DNA of 64,000 nt. It comes from Streptomyces sp. BA2. Lineage in GTDB: Bacteria; Actinomycetota; Actinomycetes; Streptomycetales; Streptomycetaceae. A program made the translations under genes and the position numbers. The stretch covers positions 2,170,001 through 2,234,000 of the forward strand of contig NZ_WSRO01000002.1 of assembly GCF_009769735.1 (NCBI RefSeq), read 5' to 3'. Below the pieces are notes generated by a model. That model did not search any database and was not told the origin of the DNA. It saw only the letters and a list, made by a program, of their open reading frames with translations. Positions 51,154-60,052 of the stretch are shown here, in pieces. The stretch's first letter is position 1. The number at the start of each line of letters is the position of its first letter.

Positions 51154-54100
51154 CTACGCGCAGCTGAACCTCGCCGCTGCCCAGTCCCCGTGGTCCCCGC
51201 TCTTGGAGCCGTTGGTGTCGGTCACCTTCAGCTCCACGTGCCGGGCCCCGCTCACGTCGACGTCCACCGGCACGGTCGCCGACGCGCCCGTCACCTCGGG
51301 CGAGGTCCACAGCACCTTGCCGTCGGCCTCGACCGAGAAGGCCACCTCGCCATAGCCGTTGATCTCGTCGTCGATGCCCACGTCGGCCGTGAACTTCGAG
51401 CACTGGCCGCCCGTGTAGACCTCGATGACGGAGTCTGCGTGGGTGCCGAGCCCCTTCTCGTACGTCTTCCCCGCGAGGGTCAGCGTGTGGCCGTCATCGG
51501 CGCCCGACTCGCCGTTGCTCCGGTCGCGTTCGGCGGGCCCGTAGCCGTTGGTGGACTTCAGCCACACCATGTCGCTCGCCCAGGTGTCGCCCGTCGGCGC
51601 CGGCGGCATGACGGCGACCGCGATCCGCTGGGTGGCGGTGCGGTCCTGGCCCGCCGCGCGGTGGCGGGCCGTGGCGTTCAGCGGCTGTTCGCCGGGTTCG
51701 GCGTCCTTGGGCGGGGTGACGGCGACCTCGACGCGGCGGGTGGTGCCCGCCTCGACGCGGTCGGCGTGGGCGGTGCCCGCGGTCCAGCCCTCCGGCACGT
51801 CCAGAGTGACGTCGACGCCGGTGGCGTCCCGCGTCCCCGCGGTGACGTCGACGGCGACCTTGCCCGCCGTGCCCGCGCCGAGCTCCTGTCCTGCGGGGGC
51901 GCTCAGCGTGGCGCTCGCGCCGGGCACGGCACCGCCGACCGCGCTGGTGTCGTCGAGCTCGATCTCGAACGCCCGGTCCGTGCGGAGCGCCGCCGTCTTC
52001 ACCTTGACGACACCGCCCCGGTCGTCCCGGTCGTAGAACCAGCCTTGCGCCGCCTTCTCGTACGCCGTCGTCGACGTGAACCGCGGCAGCTTGTCGCCGC
52101 TCAGCTCCACGCGGCTCGGCGCGTCACCGGTGTGCAGGGTGAACGCGTACGGCCGCTCGGTCTGCTTGCCGCTGAACTCCCCCTTGCTCGCGCCGATCCG
52201 CACCCGCACGTCGCCCGCGCCGGAGCGGGGCGCGTCGGCGTCGGCGCGCTGGGTGGCGTACTTGCCGTCGCGGTGCTGCCGGGTCACGCCGTCGTCCTCG
52301 TACAGCTCGAAGGAGGACTTGCCCTGCGGGTAGATGTCCCAGGCGAGCGGCGAGTCTGCGGTGCGGTCCTTGTAGGACCTGATGCCGCCGGGCCACATCG
52401 GCACGGTGGCGCCGCCCTTGACGAAGAGCGGCAGGGTGTCCAGGGGCGCGCTGTAGCCGTCGACGGTCGTCGGCCCTTGATAGGTGCGGCCGCTCCAGTA
52501 GTCGGTCCACGTCCCCTTGGGGAGGTAGATGCCGTCCCGCACGGTCGTGTCCTTGTAGACGGGCGCGACGAGGAAGTCCTCGCCCGCCAGGAACTCGTAC
52601 TTGGCGGCGTCGGTGGCGGCCTTCGGGTCGTCGGGGTATTCGAGGGCGAGCGGGCGCACGGCGCCGACGCCCGTCTTCGTCGCCTCGTGGCCGTACGAGT
52701 AGAAGTAGGGCAGCAGCGATTCGTGCAGCTTCAGGTACTTGCGGTTGATGGAGGTGTACGGCTCCCCGTACCGGAAGGGCTGCTTGTCGGTGGCGGCCCA
52801 GCCGTCCATCGTCATCGTGACCGGCAGGAACGACTTCCACTGCAGATCGCGCGCGTACGTCTTGGCGCTGCCGCCGAAGATGCCGTCCACGTCACCGGTC
52901 GTGTAGGCGAGGCCGGACATGGTCGCGCCCGCGTACGTGGGGATCTGCCAGCGGATGTACTCCCAGCTGCCGCTCTGGTCGCCGGACCACTGCACTCCGC
53001 AGCGCTGGGCGCCCGACCAGCTCTCGGGGGCCCAGGTGAAGCCGCGGGCGTCGCTGTTGTCCTCGATGCCCTTGTAGGCGTCCTTGCAGCCGTCGAGCGC
53101 CTTCTTGTAGCCGTCGCCGACCCAGGCGACGTCGAGCTTGGCGACGCGCTGACCGGCCTTCACCTGCTCGGCGATCTGGTCGAGGCCGTCCTCGGTCCAC
53201 AGGCCGAGCTGCATGTCGCGGTCCTGGAGGCCCTTGGCGGTCTCGGCGAGGTCTTCGTAGCCGCAGCCGTAGCCGTCGTTGACGAGCATCCAGCCGTTGG
53301 GCATGTCGTGCTTCAGATACTCGTCGGCGACCTTCAGGGAGTCCAGGGTGTGCCGCTCGCCCTGGTTGGCGTTGTGGAGATAGCAGTCGGCGTCACCGAT
53401 CTCAAGCCCGTAGACGGGCGGCAGGAAGGGCTTCCCGGTGAGTTTCGTGTACTGCCCGATGACGTCCTTGGCGGCGTCGCTGCCGCGGCCCGCGAAGTAG
53501 TAGGCGTCGAAGCGCTGTTCCTTGGCGGTGGCCGTCACCGGCTCGGCGAAGTCGTAGGTGTTGGGGGCGTAGGTGTTCCGGAAGACTCCGTAGCCCTCCG
53601 AAGACAGGTAGAAGGGAACGGAGTTGGGATGGCCCCCGTCGTCCCAGTTGTAGTCGACGCTCACCTCGACCTTCTTGCCGCGGTGCGAGGTGTTGCCGCG
53701 CCCGTTCTGCATTCCGGCGCCGTAGTACTGCTCGTCCGCGCCGCGGGCCAGGCTCTGGGTGGTGGCGTCCTTCGTCCAGCTCAGGCCCTTGGACTCGGCC
53801 CAGACCTGGGTGCCGTCGGCGCGGTACAGGGCGAAGCGCAGCGGCGACTTGTAGGCGCGCAGGGTCACTTCGGAGGTGCTGAGCTCGTATCGGTCACCCT
53901 TGTCGGCCCACTTGGTGCGGGGCGGTTCGCCCTGCGGCAGGACGATGTCCTTGCCGGTGGGGTCGGTGAAGTCGCCTTCAGGGGCGAGTTCGAGCCGGAA
54001 CGTCTCCTTCGATACGAAGCTGACGCGGGCCTCGGCCTTGCCCGCGCCAAGGCGGTAGACGGAGCCGTCGGCGGCGAAGTCCGTGATGTCCCCGACCGTG

Positions 54101-54216
54101 GTCGCTGGATCGTCGGCGGCCTGCGCGGCGCCGCCACCGGGACCGGCGAACACCGCGAGAAGGCCGAGCAGGGCGGCGGCGACGGCCGCCCGTCTGAGGC
54201 GCGTGGGTGATCTCAT
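51154..54216 (-). CDS. Secreted GH31 glycosidase with NEW3-type and NPCBM domains
   Basis: A 1020-residue exoenzyme. The signal peptide (RRAAVAAALLGLLAVFAG...AQA) is followed by an N-terminal beta domain. The GH31 barrel has VYGLEIGDADCYL and MPNGWMLVNDGYGCGYED; the likely catalytic regions are KLDVAWVGDGYKK and QWSGDQSGSWEYIRWQ. A C-terminal alpha-galactosidase NEW3-like domain comes next (VTLDVPEGWTAG), then an NPCBM module (WASDMVWLKSTNGYGPAERD to the end). It probably acts on alpha-linked sugars in the medium; alpha-glucosidase, alpha-galactosidase or alpha-xylosidase cannot be told apart by eye. The gene stands alone, minus strand, promoter in 54217-54262. Confidence 0.92.
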   Translation of the reverse strand: MRSPTRLRRAAVAAALLGLLAVFAGPGGGAAQAADDPATTVGDITDFAADGSVYRLGAGKAEARVSFVSKETFRLELAPEGDFTDPTGKDIVLPQGEPPRTKWADKGDRYELSTSEVTLRAYKSPLRFALYRADGTQVWAESKGLSWTKDATTQSLARGADEQYYGAGMQNGRGNTSHRGKKVEVSVDYNWDDGGHPNSVPFYLSSEGYGVFRNTYAPNTYDFAEPVTATAKEQRFDAYYFAGRGSDAAKDVIGQYTKLTGKPFLPPVYGLEIGDADCYLHNANQGERHTLDSLKVADEYLKHDMPNGWMLVNDGYGCGYEDLAETAKGLQDRDMQLGLWTEDGLDQIAEQVKAGQRVAKLDVAWVGDGYKKALDGCKDAYKGIEDNSDARGFTWAPESWSGAQRCGVQWSGDQSGSWEYIRWQIPTYAGATMSGLAYTTGDVDGIFGGSAKTYARDLQWKSFLPVTMTMDGWAATDKQPFRYGEPYTSINRKYLKLHESLLPYFYSYGHEATKTGVGAVRPLALEYPDDPKAATDAAKYEFLAGEDFLVAPVYKDTTVRDGIYLPKGTWTDYWSGRTYQGPTTVDGYSAPLDTLPLFVKGGATVPMWPGGIRSYKDRTADSPLAWDIYPQGKSSFELYEDDGVTRQHRDGKYATQRADADAPRSGAGDVRVRIGASKGEFSGKQTERPYAFTLHTGDAPSRVELSGDKLPRFTSTTAYEKAAQGWFYDRDDRGGVVKVKTAALRTDRAFEIELDDTSAVGGAVPGASATLSAPAGQELGAGTAGKVAVDVTAGTRDATGVDVTLDVPEGWTAGTAHADRVEAGTTRRVEVAVTPPKDAEPGEQPLNATARHRAAGQDRTATQRIAVAVMPPAPTGDTWASDMVWLKSTNGYGPAERDRSNGESGADDGHTLTLAGKTYEKGLGTHADSVIEVYTGGQCSKFTADVGIDDEINGYGEVAFSVEADGKVLWTSPEVTGASATVPVDVDVSGARHVELKVTDTNGSKSGDHGDWAAARFSCA

Positions 54217-54262
54217 GCCCGGTGGTCTAGCGCCTCAACGGGCGCCAGGGCCATGGACTTTG

Positions 54263-54296
54263 ATGGGCCGCTCCTGGATTTCCGGGAGCGGCCCAT
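54263..54296 (-). terminator. Terminator after mshC
   Basis: A perfect 12-bp stem, ATGGGCCGCTCC/GGAGCGGCCCAT, with a 10-base loop, 34 bases beyond the mshC stop and upstream of the GH31 start. Confidence 0.85.
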
Positions 54297-54330
54297 TTCG
54301 GTGAAGCGATGGCCTGGGAGCTACTGGGAG

Positions 54331-55560
54331 CTACAGGGCCACGCCGAGCAACGCGTCCACGGCACGCGATACGACGCCGGGGGCGCCCTCGTCCGTGCCT
54401 CCCTCGGCGTCCTGGCGTGCGGCCCAGCGGTCGACGGCGGCGAGCGCCGCGGGAGCGTCAAGGTCGTTCGCGAGGGCGTCGCGGATCTCCTCGACCACCG
54501 CCTCGGCGTCAGGTCCGTCGGGACGCGAGACGGCGGCACGCCACCGGCCGAGGCGCTCCACGGCCTCGGTCAGGACGGAGTCGGTCCACTCCCAGTCGGC
54601 GCGGTAGTGGTGGGCGAGCAGCGCGAGGCGGATGGCGGCCGGGTCGGTCCCGTCCCGCCGCAGCTTCGACACGAAGACGAGGTTGCCCTTGGACTTGGAC
54701 ATCTTCGCGCCGTCCAGGGCGACCATCCCGGCGTGGACGTACGCCTTGGCGAAGGGGTACTCACCGGTGAGGGCCTGGGCGTGCGACGCGCCCATCTCAT
54801 GGTGCGGGAAGGCGAGATCGGAGCCGCCGCCCTGCACGTCGAAGCCCATGCCCAGGTGGTCGAGGGCGATGGCCACGCACTCGATGTGCCAGCCGGGGCG
54901 ACCACGGCCGAGCGAGGCGCCGTCCCAGCTCGGCTCGCCCTCGCGGGCGGCCATCCAGAGCATCGGGTCGAGCGGGTCCTTCTTGCCCGGACGGTCCGGG
55001 TCACCACCGCGCTCGGCGGAGAGCAGCTTCATCGCGGCGGCATCGAGGCCGGACACCTCACCGAAGTGGGGGTCGGACTCGACCGAGAAGTAGACGTCGC
55101 CCTCCAGCTCGTAGGCGGCACCCATGTCCCGGAGCCGTTCGACGAGCGGAACGATGCCGGGTATGGCCTCGACGGCTCCGATGAAGTGCTGCGGCGGGAG
55201 CAGTCGCAGGGCGGTCATGTCCTCGCGGAACAGCGCGGTCTCGCCCTCGGCGAGCTCGACCCAGTCCTTGCCGTCGCGGATGGCACGTTCCAGGAGCGGG
55301 TCGTCCACGTCGGTCACGTTCTGGACGTAATGAACCTGCCGCTTGGTGTCGAGCCACACGCGCTGCACGAGGTCGAACGCGTTGTAGGTCGCCGCGTGAC
55401 CCATGTGGGTGGCGTCGTACGGAGTGATGCCGCAGACGTAGATACGGGCGACGGGACCGGGGTCAAGGGTGACAAGACCACCGGTCGCGGTGTCGTGGAT
55501 CCGGAGGTCGCGGCCCTTGCCAGGCAGGGCGGGGACCTCAGAAGCGGGCCAGGCATGCAT
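54331..55560 (-). CDS. mshC: Mycothiol ligase MshC (Cys-GlcN-inositol ligase)
   Basis: A 409-residue ligase that joins L-cysteine to GlcN-Ins with ATP in mycothiol synthesis. It derives from cysteinyl-tRNA synthetase: zinc Cys in [33 protein letters not shown] (Cys and His ligands), [13 protein letters not shown] and the KMSKS loop [13 protein letters not shown]. It lacks the tRNA anticodon-binding domain and has the MshC start [12 protein letters not shown]. It is found only in mycothiol-producing actinobacteria, which fixes the lineage. It sits with its usual neighbours to the right. Confidence 0.97.
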   Translation of the reverse strand: MHAWPASEVPALPGKGRDLRIHDTATGGLVTLDPGPVARIYVCGITPYDATHMGHAATYNAFDLVQRVWLDTKRQVHYVQNVTDVDDPLLERAIRDGKDWVELAEGETALFREDMTALRLLPPQHFIGAVEAIPGIVPLVERLRDMGAAYELEGDVYFSVESDPHFGEVSGLDAAAMKLLSAERGGDPDRPGKKDPLDPMLWMAAREGEPSWDGASLGRGRPGWHIECVAIALDHLGMGFDVQGGGSDLAFPHHEMGASHAQALTGEYPFAKAYVHAGMVALDGAKMSKSKGNLVFVSKLRRDGTDPAAIRLALLAHHYRADWEWTDSVLTEAVERLGRWRAAVSRPDGPDAEAVVEEIRDALANDLDAPAALAAVDRWAARQDAEGGTDEGAPGVVSRAVDALLGVAL

Positions 55561-55738
55561 GCCATGAGCCTAACCGGACGGAGCGTCCGTATACGAGTGG
55601 GGGTGCTGGCGGGGGCGCCTTTTGCGGGCGTGGGCGCCTTGGGCGGGGCGGGGCCACTGCACCACCGCTTCGCGGCGGATCTTTTCCCGCCCACCCACCC
55701 GATCACCCGGCAGCGAGCCAGCCTGATCGCCCGCCCCC

Positions 55739-55781
55739 GTTGTGGGCAGGCGTTCCGCAGGGCGGAACGGGTGGGCACAAC
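55739..55781. repeat. Interspersed intergenic inverted repeat
   Basis: Arms GTTGTG/CACAAC and CGTTCCG/CGGAACG with an internal loop. I recognise this as a widespread Streptomyces intergenic element (from memory). It lies in the 242-base gap between mshC and the SCO1664-family gene; no gene is visible there. Confidence 0.6.
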
Positions 55782-55802
55782 GCCGAAGCTTCGGGGTATC
55801 GG

Positions 55803-56642
55803 TTAAACCGGCGGCCACGGAATGGCGGGCCACTCCCCGCTGGGCACGGGATGCACCCCGGACGCCAGCAGGGCGTCCACCCTCGCGCGGAGCGCGTCGA
55901 CCTCGGCTCCGGTGATCAGCTCGCCCAACCGCAGGCACAACGGCTCAGCCGGCTTCAGCCCGTCCCGCAGGGACTCAAGCACCGCCACCGCCTCGGCGGA
56001 AAGCGGCTCCCCCGCCCAGCCCCACAGCAGCGTCCGCAGCTTGTCCTCGGCGTTGAAGGTGACCCCGTGGTCGATGCCGTACAGGCGGTCCCCGTCGGCC
56101 AGCAGATGCCCGCCCTTGCGATCCGCGTTGTTGATCACGGCGTCGAGCACGGCGAGCCGCCGCAGCCGCTCATCGTCCGCGTGCACGAGGAGCGCCGTGC
56201 GCCCCTCCCCCACGTCCGCGAAGCCGATCGCCTTCCAGCCCTCGGACGGCTCGTCCCCCTCGACGAGGGCGAGCAGCTCGGGCCCCTCCTCCTGCGAGCC
56301 CTCGATCCACAGCTGGCACATGCCCTCACCGTGCGGCCCGTCCCGCAGGACGGTCGGCGGGACCAGGCCCCACCCGGTCGCCTCGGAGACCTCGTACGCG
56401 GCCATCTCCCGCTGCGCGAGCGTCCCGTCGGGGAAGTCCCACAGGGGGCGCTCCCCGGCGACCGGCTTGTAGACACAGGCGGCTTCCTGGCCCTCGTACG
56501 AGACGGAGCAGTAGAGCACGGCGTTCGAGGCCTCGCGGATCCGTCCCCGGACGGTCAGCTCGCCCCGGGTGAGCAGTTCCACGGAGTCGGCGCCGGAGGC
56601 GGGGCTCACGCTCCCCGCCGGTATCCGTTCTGCCGCGGGCAT
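55803..56642 (-). CDS. SCO1664-family protein (kinase-like fold)
   Basis: About 279 residues from the ATG at 56642, which has GGAAGGA upstream; an earlier ATG at 56684 would overlap the previous gene further. It belongs to the conserved actinobacterial family named after SCO1664 (TIGR03843), distantly similar to phosphatidylinositol 3/4-kinases. Landmarks: VYKPVAGERPLWDFPDGTLAQREMAAYEVSEA (ATP-lysine region), VLDAVINNADRKGGHLL (catalytic D-x5-N like) and LYGIDHGVTF (DFG-like DHG). The family co-occurs with mshC, DUF3090 and a histidine phosphatase, as here; its substrate is not known. Confidence 0.9.
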   Translation of the reverse strand: MPAAERIPAGSVSPASGADSVELLTRGELTVRGRIREASNAVLYCSVSYEGQEAACVYKPVAGERPLWDFPDGTLAQREMAAYEVSEATGWGLVPPTVLRDGPHGEGMCQLWIEGSQEEGPELLALVEGDEPSEGWKAIGFADVGEGRTALLVHADDERLRRLAVLDAVINNADRKGGHLLADGDRLYGIDHGVTFNAEDKLRTLLWGWAGEPLSAEAVAVLESLRDGLKPAEPLCLRLGELITGAEVDALRARVDALLASGVHPVPSGEWPAIPWPPV

Positions 56643-57196
56643 ACGTGTCCTTCCGGGTCGAGCGGGAGGCTGCACAGCGGGCACGGCGGCCGCCCCGCGT
56701 TCACGACGTCGAGGGCGCGCTTGGCGAACGCGCGCGCCTGGGCACCGGTGAGCCGCACGCGCAGCATCGGCGGCCCGTTCTCATCGTCCTGCAGAAGCCT
56801 TTCCTCGGCTTCGGCGAGATCCTCGTCGGACTCGGCGTCCAGCTCTACCAGAGCCTGCGCCTCGACGATCATCCGCTCCTCCTCGCCGTCCCAGGCGAGC
56901 GCCATCGTGCCGACGCGGAACTCCTCCTCGACGGGCGAGTCGAGGGGCGCGCTGTCACTGACCTCGGTGGGCGCGACCGCGGGCACGGGCGTGTTGCCGC
57001 CACTGCGGCGCACGACCTCGTCGAGCAGCTCTTCCATGCGTTCGGCGAGCGCGGCCACCTGGGTCTTCTCCAGGGCGACACTGGTCACCCTGACCCCTGC
57101 GGAGGCCTGGAGGAAGAAGGTACGCCGTCCGGGGAGCCCGACCGTTCCGGCCACGAAGCGTTCCGGCGGGTCGTAGAGGAACACCTGACGCGACAC
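56606..57196 (-). CDS. DUF3090 family protein
   Basis: About 196 residues from the GTG at 57196 (GGAG upstream). It begins SRQVFLYDPPERFVAGTVG, the family N-terminus. The middle has EEEFRVGTMALAWD and an acidic run, DAESDEDLAEAEERLLQD. The C-terminus is a zinc-ribbon-like CPLCSLPLDPEGHVCP with three cysteines. No activity is known for DUF3090 (TIGR03847). It overlaps the SCO1664-family gene by 37 bases, and the two proteins are phylogenetic partners, so they probably act together. Confidence 0.9.
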   Translation of the reverse strand: MSRQVFLYDPPERFVAGTVGLPGRRTFFLQASAGVRVTSVALEKTQVAALAERMEELLDEVVRRSGGNTPVPAVAPTEVSDSAPLDSPVEEEFRVGTMALAWDGEEERMIVEAQALVELDAESDEDLAEAEERLLQDDENGPPMLRVRLTGAQARAFAKRALDVVNAGRPPCPLCSLPLDPEGHVCPRQNGYRRGA

Positions 57197-57277
57197 GTCC
57201 TGTCTCCATTGGGATCGACTGCGGTTGATCATTTGCGCCTGTTCGGCGCGACGACTGCACCCTACTGCGGGTGACGA

Positions 57278-57964
57278 TCACGGTGCTCCCGCATCGCCTC
57301 CCACCGCCGCGTCGCTGCCCGACGGCTCCGCGCGGGGCGCGAGCGACCCGAAGTCGCCGGTGTCCCCCAGGCGTACGAGGAAGGGGCGCAGGCGCGTGAA
57401 GCGGATGGCGGTGACGGAGCAGGGCTCCACGGAAATGCGCTGGAAGAGGTCGAGGTGGAGTCCGATGGCGTCCGCGACAAGGGACTTGATGATGTCGCCG
57501 TGCGAGCACATCAGGTAGACGGCGTCGGGGCCGTGGTCGCGCTCCACGCGCGCGTTCCACTCGCGTACCGCCTCGGCCGCCCGCGTCTGCATGGCGCGCA
57601 TGGACTCGCCGCCGGGGAAGGCGGCGGCCGACGGATGCTGCTGTACGACCTCCATGAGCGGCTCGTCGGACAGCTCGGCCAGCTTGCGGCCCGACCAGTC
57701 GCCGTAGTGGCACTCCCCGATGCGGTCGTCGGTGTGCGCCCGCAGGTCCGGCCGCGCGGCGAGCAGCGGTGCGACGGTCTCCTGGCAGCGCTGCAGCGGG
57801 CTCGTGACGACTTCGGCGAGCGGCAGGTCCGCGAGGCGTCCGGGGAGCGCGGCGGCCTGTGCGGCGCCGCGCTCGTCCAGGGCCACGCCGGGGGTCCACC
57901 CGGCGAGCAGGCCCGCGGTGTTGGCGGTGGATCGTCCGTGCCGGACGAGGATCAGCGTGGGCAT
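57278..57964 (-). CDS. Histidine phosphatase family protein (MSMEG_4193-type)
   Basis: About 228 residues from the ATG at 57964. It has a phosphoglycerate-mutase-like fold: the catalytic RHG motif in LILVRHGRSTANTAG, ECHYGDWSGRKLAEL, and the second histidine in MCSHGDIIKSLVADA. It belongs to the actinobacterial subfamily called MSMEG_4193 phosphomutase (TIGR03848), which is found with DUF3090 and SCO1664-family genes. The substrate is unknown. It is 81 bases upstream of the DUF3090 start and probably heads the three-gene unit. Confidence 0.9.
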   Translation of the reverse strand: MPTLILVRHGRSTANTAGLLAGWTPGVALDERGAAQAAALPGRLADLPLAEVVTSPLQRCQETVAPLLAARPDLRAHTDDRIGECHYGDWSGRKLAELSDEPLMEVVQQHPSAAAFPGGESMRAMQTRAAEAVREWNARVERDHGPDAVYLMCSHGDIIKSLVADAIGLHLDLFQRISVEPCSVTAIRFTRLRPFLVRLGDTGDFGSLAPRAEPSGSDAAVGGDAGAP

Positions 57965-58017
57965 GCGGGCCAGCCTAAGCCGACGCGGGGGTGCGCCCCG
58001 AGCGGAGGTTCGGAAGA

Positions 58018-59025
58018 ATGCGCTCCGTGATCGTGGACTGCGCGATGTACCGGGACGGGCTCCGCACCGAGTGCGGGGCGGACTTCTCGGATGCCCTCGG
58101 CGAGGCACGCAGCGCGGGGGACGCCTTTGTCTGGGTGGGCCTCCACGAACCGACGGAGGCGGAGTTCGACGAGGTCAGCAGGGAGTTCGGGCTGCATCCG
58201 CTGGCGGTGGAGGACGCCTTGAAGGCGCATCAGCGGCCCAAGCTGGAGATGTACGACGACTCGCTGTTCGTGGTCCTGAAGCCGGTCGTGTACGAGCCGG
58301 ACAGCGACGCCGTCTCGTCGGGCGAGGTCATGGTCTTCATCGGCGACGCCTTCGTGGTGACGGTCCGGCACGGCGAGGGCGCGCCCCTCGGTGCCGTACG
58401 CCATCGCATGGAGGCGGAGCCCGAGATGCTCAGGCACGGGCCCACGTCCGTCCTGTACGCGATCGCCGACGCCACGGTCGATCACTACCTGGACGTCGCG
58501 GGCGAGCTGCAGACCGATCTGGAGGAGCTGGAGGCGGAGGTCTTCTCGCCCGACGGCGGGGGCAGCCGCAACACGGCGTCGCGGATCTACCGGTTCAAGC
58601 GGCAGATCGTCGAGTTCCGCCGGGCCACCGGACCGTTGGCGATGCCCATGATGCGCCTCTCCGGAACGGGCCCTTTCGCGCCTGACGTGCCCTTCGTGAA
58701 GGACACGGCCCAGCCGTTCTTCCGGGACGTCAGCGACCATCTGACGCGCGTGAACGACTGGGTGGACGGCCTCGACCGCCTGGTGTCCGACATCCTCTCC
58801 GCGCACCTGGCGCAGATGAGCGTGCGGCAGAACGACGACATGCGGAAGATCTCGGCGTGGGCGGCCATGGCAGCGGTCCCGACGATGATCGCGGGGGTCT
58901 ACGGCATGAACTTCGACCACATGCCCGAGCTGCGCTGGGTGTGGTCCTACCCTGCGGTGATCCTGCTGATGGTCGGGCTCGAGATCTTCCTCTACGGGCT
59001 GTTCAAGCGCCGCGGCTGGCTCTAG
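58018..59025 (+). CDS. corA: CorA-family metal ion transporter
   Basis: A 335-residue protein from the ATG at 58018. It has the large soluble N-terminal domain and two C-terminal transmembrane helices of CorA. The GMN signature is in MIAGVYGMNFDHMPEL, and the C-terminus is KRRGWL. It carries Mg2+, Co2+ or Ni2+ passively as a pentamer. It is divergent from the histidine phosphatase gene, 53 bases away. It may be a functional neighbour only by position. Confidence 0.93.
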   Translation: MRSVIVDCAMYRDGLRTECGADFSDALGEARSAGDAFVWVGLHEPTEAEFDEVSREFGLHPLAVEDALKAHQRPKLEMYDDSLFVVLKPVVYEPDSDAVSSGEVMVFIGDAFVVTVRHGEGAPLGAVRHRMEAEPEMLRHGPTSVLYAIADATVDHYLDVAGELQTDLEELEAEVFSPDGGGSRNTASRIYRFKRQIVEFRRATGPLAMPMMRLSGTGPFAPDVPFVKDTAQPFFRDVSDHLTRVNDWVDGLDRLVSDILSAHLAQMSVRQNDDMRKISAWAAMAAVPTMIAGVYGMNFDHMPELRWVWSYPAVILLMVGLEIFLYGLFKRRGWL

Positions 59026-59042
59026 CGGGGTCCGGCCCGGGG

Positions 59043-59831
59043 TCAGGCGAAGCCGGCCGCCGACGTGGCGGGCCCGCCGAGGGCGTCGCGCCGCTCGGGC
59101 ATCTTCAGGGACACCATCCGCCGCCATCCGCCGAGCCGTTCGTACACGTAGATGGCGTTGACGCCCGAGGCCAGCGCCGCGGACTTGGGCTTCGGCCAGC
59201 CCAGGATGCGTCCCATGTGGCCCATCACGGCGATGCTCACGTCCCGGTACACGCGTGTCTCGGCCCGGGCGCACTCGTGCAGGGTGTCCAGGATCGTCCG
59301 CCCGTGTCCCGCCGCGGCCAGCCGCAGCAGCTCCTCGTGGCAGTACGCCAGGTGGTTGTCCTCGTCGTGGCAGATCATCCTGATGGCCTTGCCGACCTCG
59401 GGGTGGTCTCCGAAGTACGTGACGAGCATGTCCATCTGGTCGGCGGCGCGCTGTTCGGTGACGCGGCTGTGCGAGAGGTAGACGACGACGTCCCGCTCGG
59501 TCAGCGGCTCCTCCCGGCGCAGCTTTTCGTGCGCCAGGCCGATGCCCTTCTGCTCCAGGAGCATGGTGTAGTCCGTCTCGGGCGGCACCGGGACGGGTTC
59601 GAGGCCGCGCTTCTTCAGCAGGGCGTTGAAGATCCGCCCGTGCTTGTCCTCGTCGGCGCCGTGCCGGGTGACCTTCTGGGTGAGGCCGCGGTAGCTCTCG
59701 GGGAGCAGCGCCGCGATGCGCCCGTTCTCCCAGCCGCCCTGCGACTCCCCGCTGGCCGCGATGGAACAGAAGAGCTGGAACGACTCGTCGTTGTCGAGGA
59801 TCTCCTCGAAGACACTCCTGGCCGAAAGCAT
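59043..59831 (-). CDS. Ferritin-like domain protein
   Basis: About 262 residues from the ATG at 59831, which has GGAGGTG at ideal spacing; an ATG 5 codons earlier also has a possible site. Ferritin-like helices carry likely metal ligands in ADEDKHGRIFNALL and ICHDEDNHLAYCHEELL, a pair of ExxH/DExxH-type motifs. Related proteins bind a di-iron centre. The role is unknown. Its stop is 17 bases from the corA stop, in convergent orientation. Confidence 0.82.
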   Translation of the reverse strand: MLSARSVFEEILDNDESFQLFCSIAASGESQGGWENGRIAALLPESYRGLTQKVTRHGADEDKHGRIFNALLKKRGLEPVPVPPETDYTMLLEQKGIGLAHEKLRREEPLTERDVVVYLSHSRVTEQRAADQMDMLVTYFGDHPEVGKAIRMICHDEDNHLAYCHEELLRLAAAGHGRTILDTLHECARAETRVYRDVSIAVMGHMGRILGWPKPKSAALASGVNAIYVYERLGGWRRMVSLKMPERRDALGGPATSAAGFA

Positions 59832-59995
59832 CAGTGGCACCTCCATGCCCTCCGCGCGAACCCACGCAAAGAACAAGTCAAAGGCGGTGGCGCGGGTGTG
59901 GCAACAGCTGCCGCGAACAGCTCCGCCAAACGAAGGACAGTTGGCCCCGGACGGGGCCGTAACCGAGGGGCGCCATGACGCGTTGTGCCCCGTGA

Positions 59996-60036
59996 CGGCC
60001 GTGGCGGGGAAGACCCCCGAGCCCCCACCACGGCCG
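59996..60036. terminator. Terminator after the F420-dependent oxidoreductase gene
   Basis: A 14-bp stem, CGGCCGTGGCGGGG/CCCCACCACGGCCG (one wobble), just beyond the stop at 60053. A smaller perfect hairpin, GGCCCCG/CGGGGCC, lies at 59943-59958 in the same gap. Confidence 0.75.
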
Positions 60037-60052
60037 CAGAACTTCCCTCCGG

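Noticed and set aside
51091..54210. 1039-residue plus-strand frame opposite the GH31 gene
   Set aside because: Same reason: an antisense shadow of a gene with a signal peptide and recognised domains.
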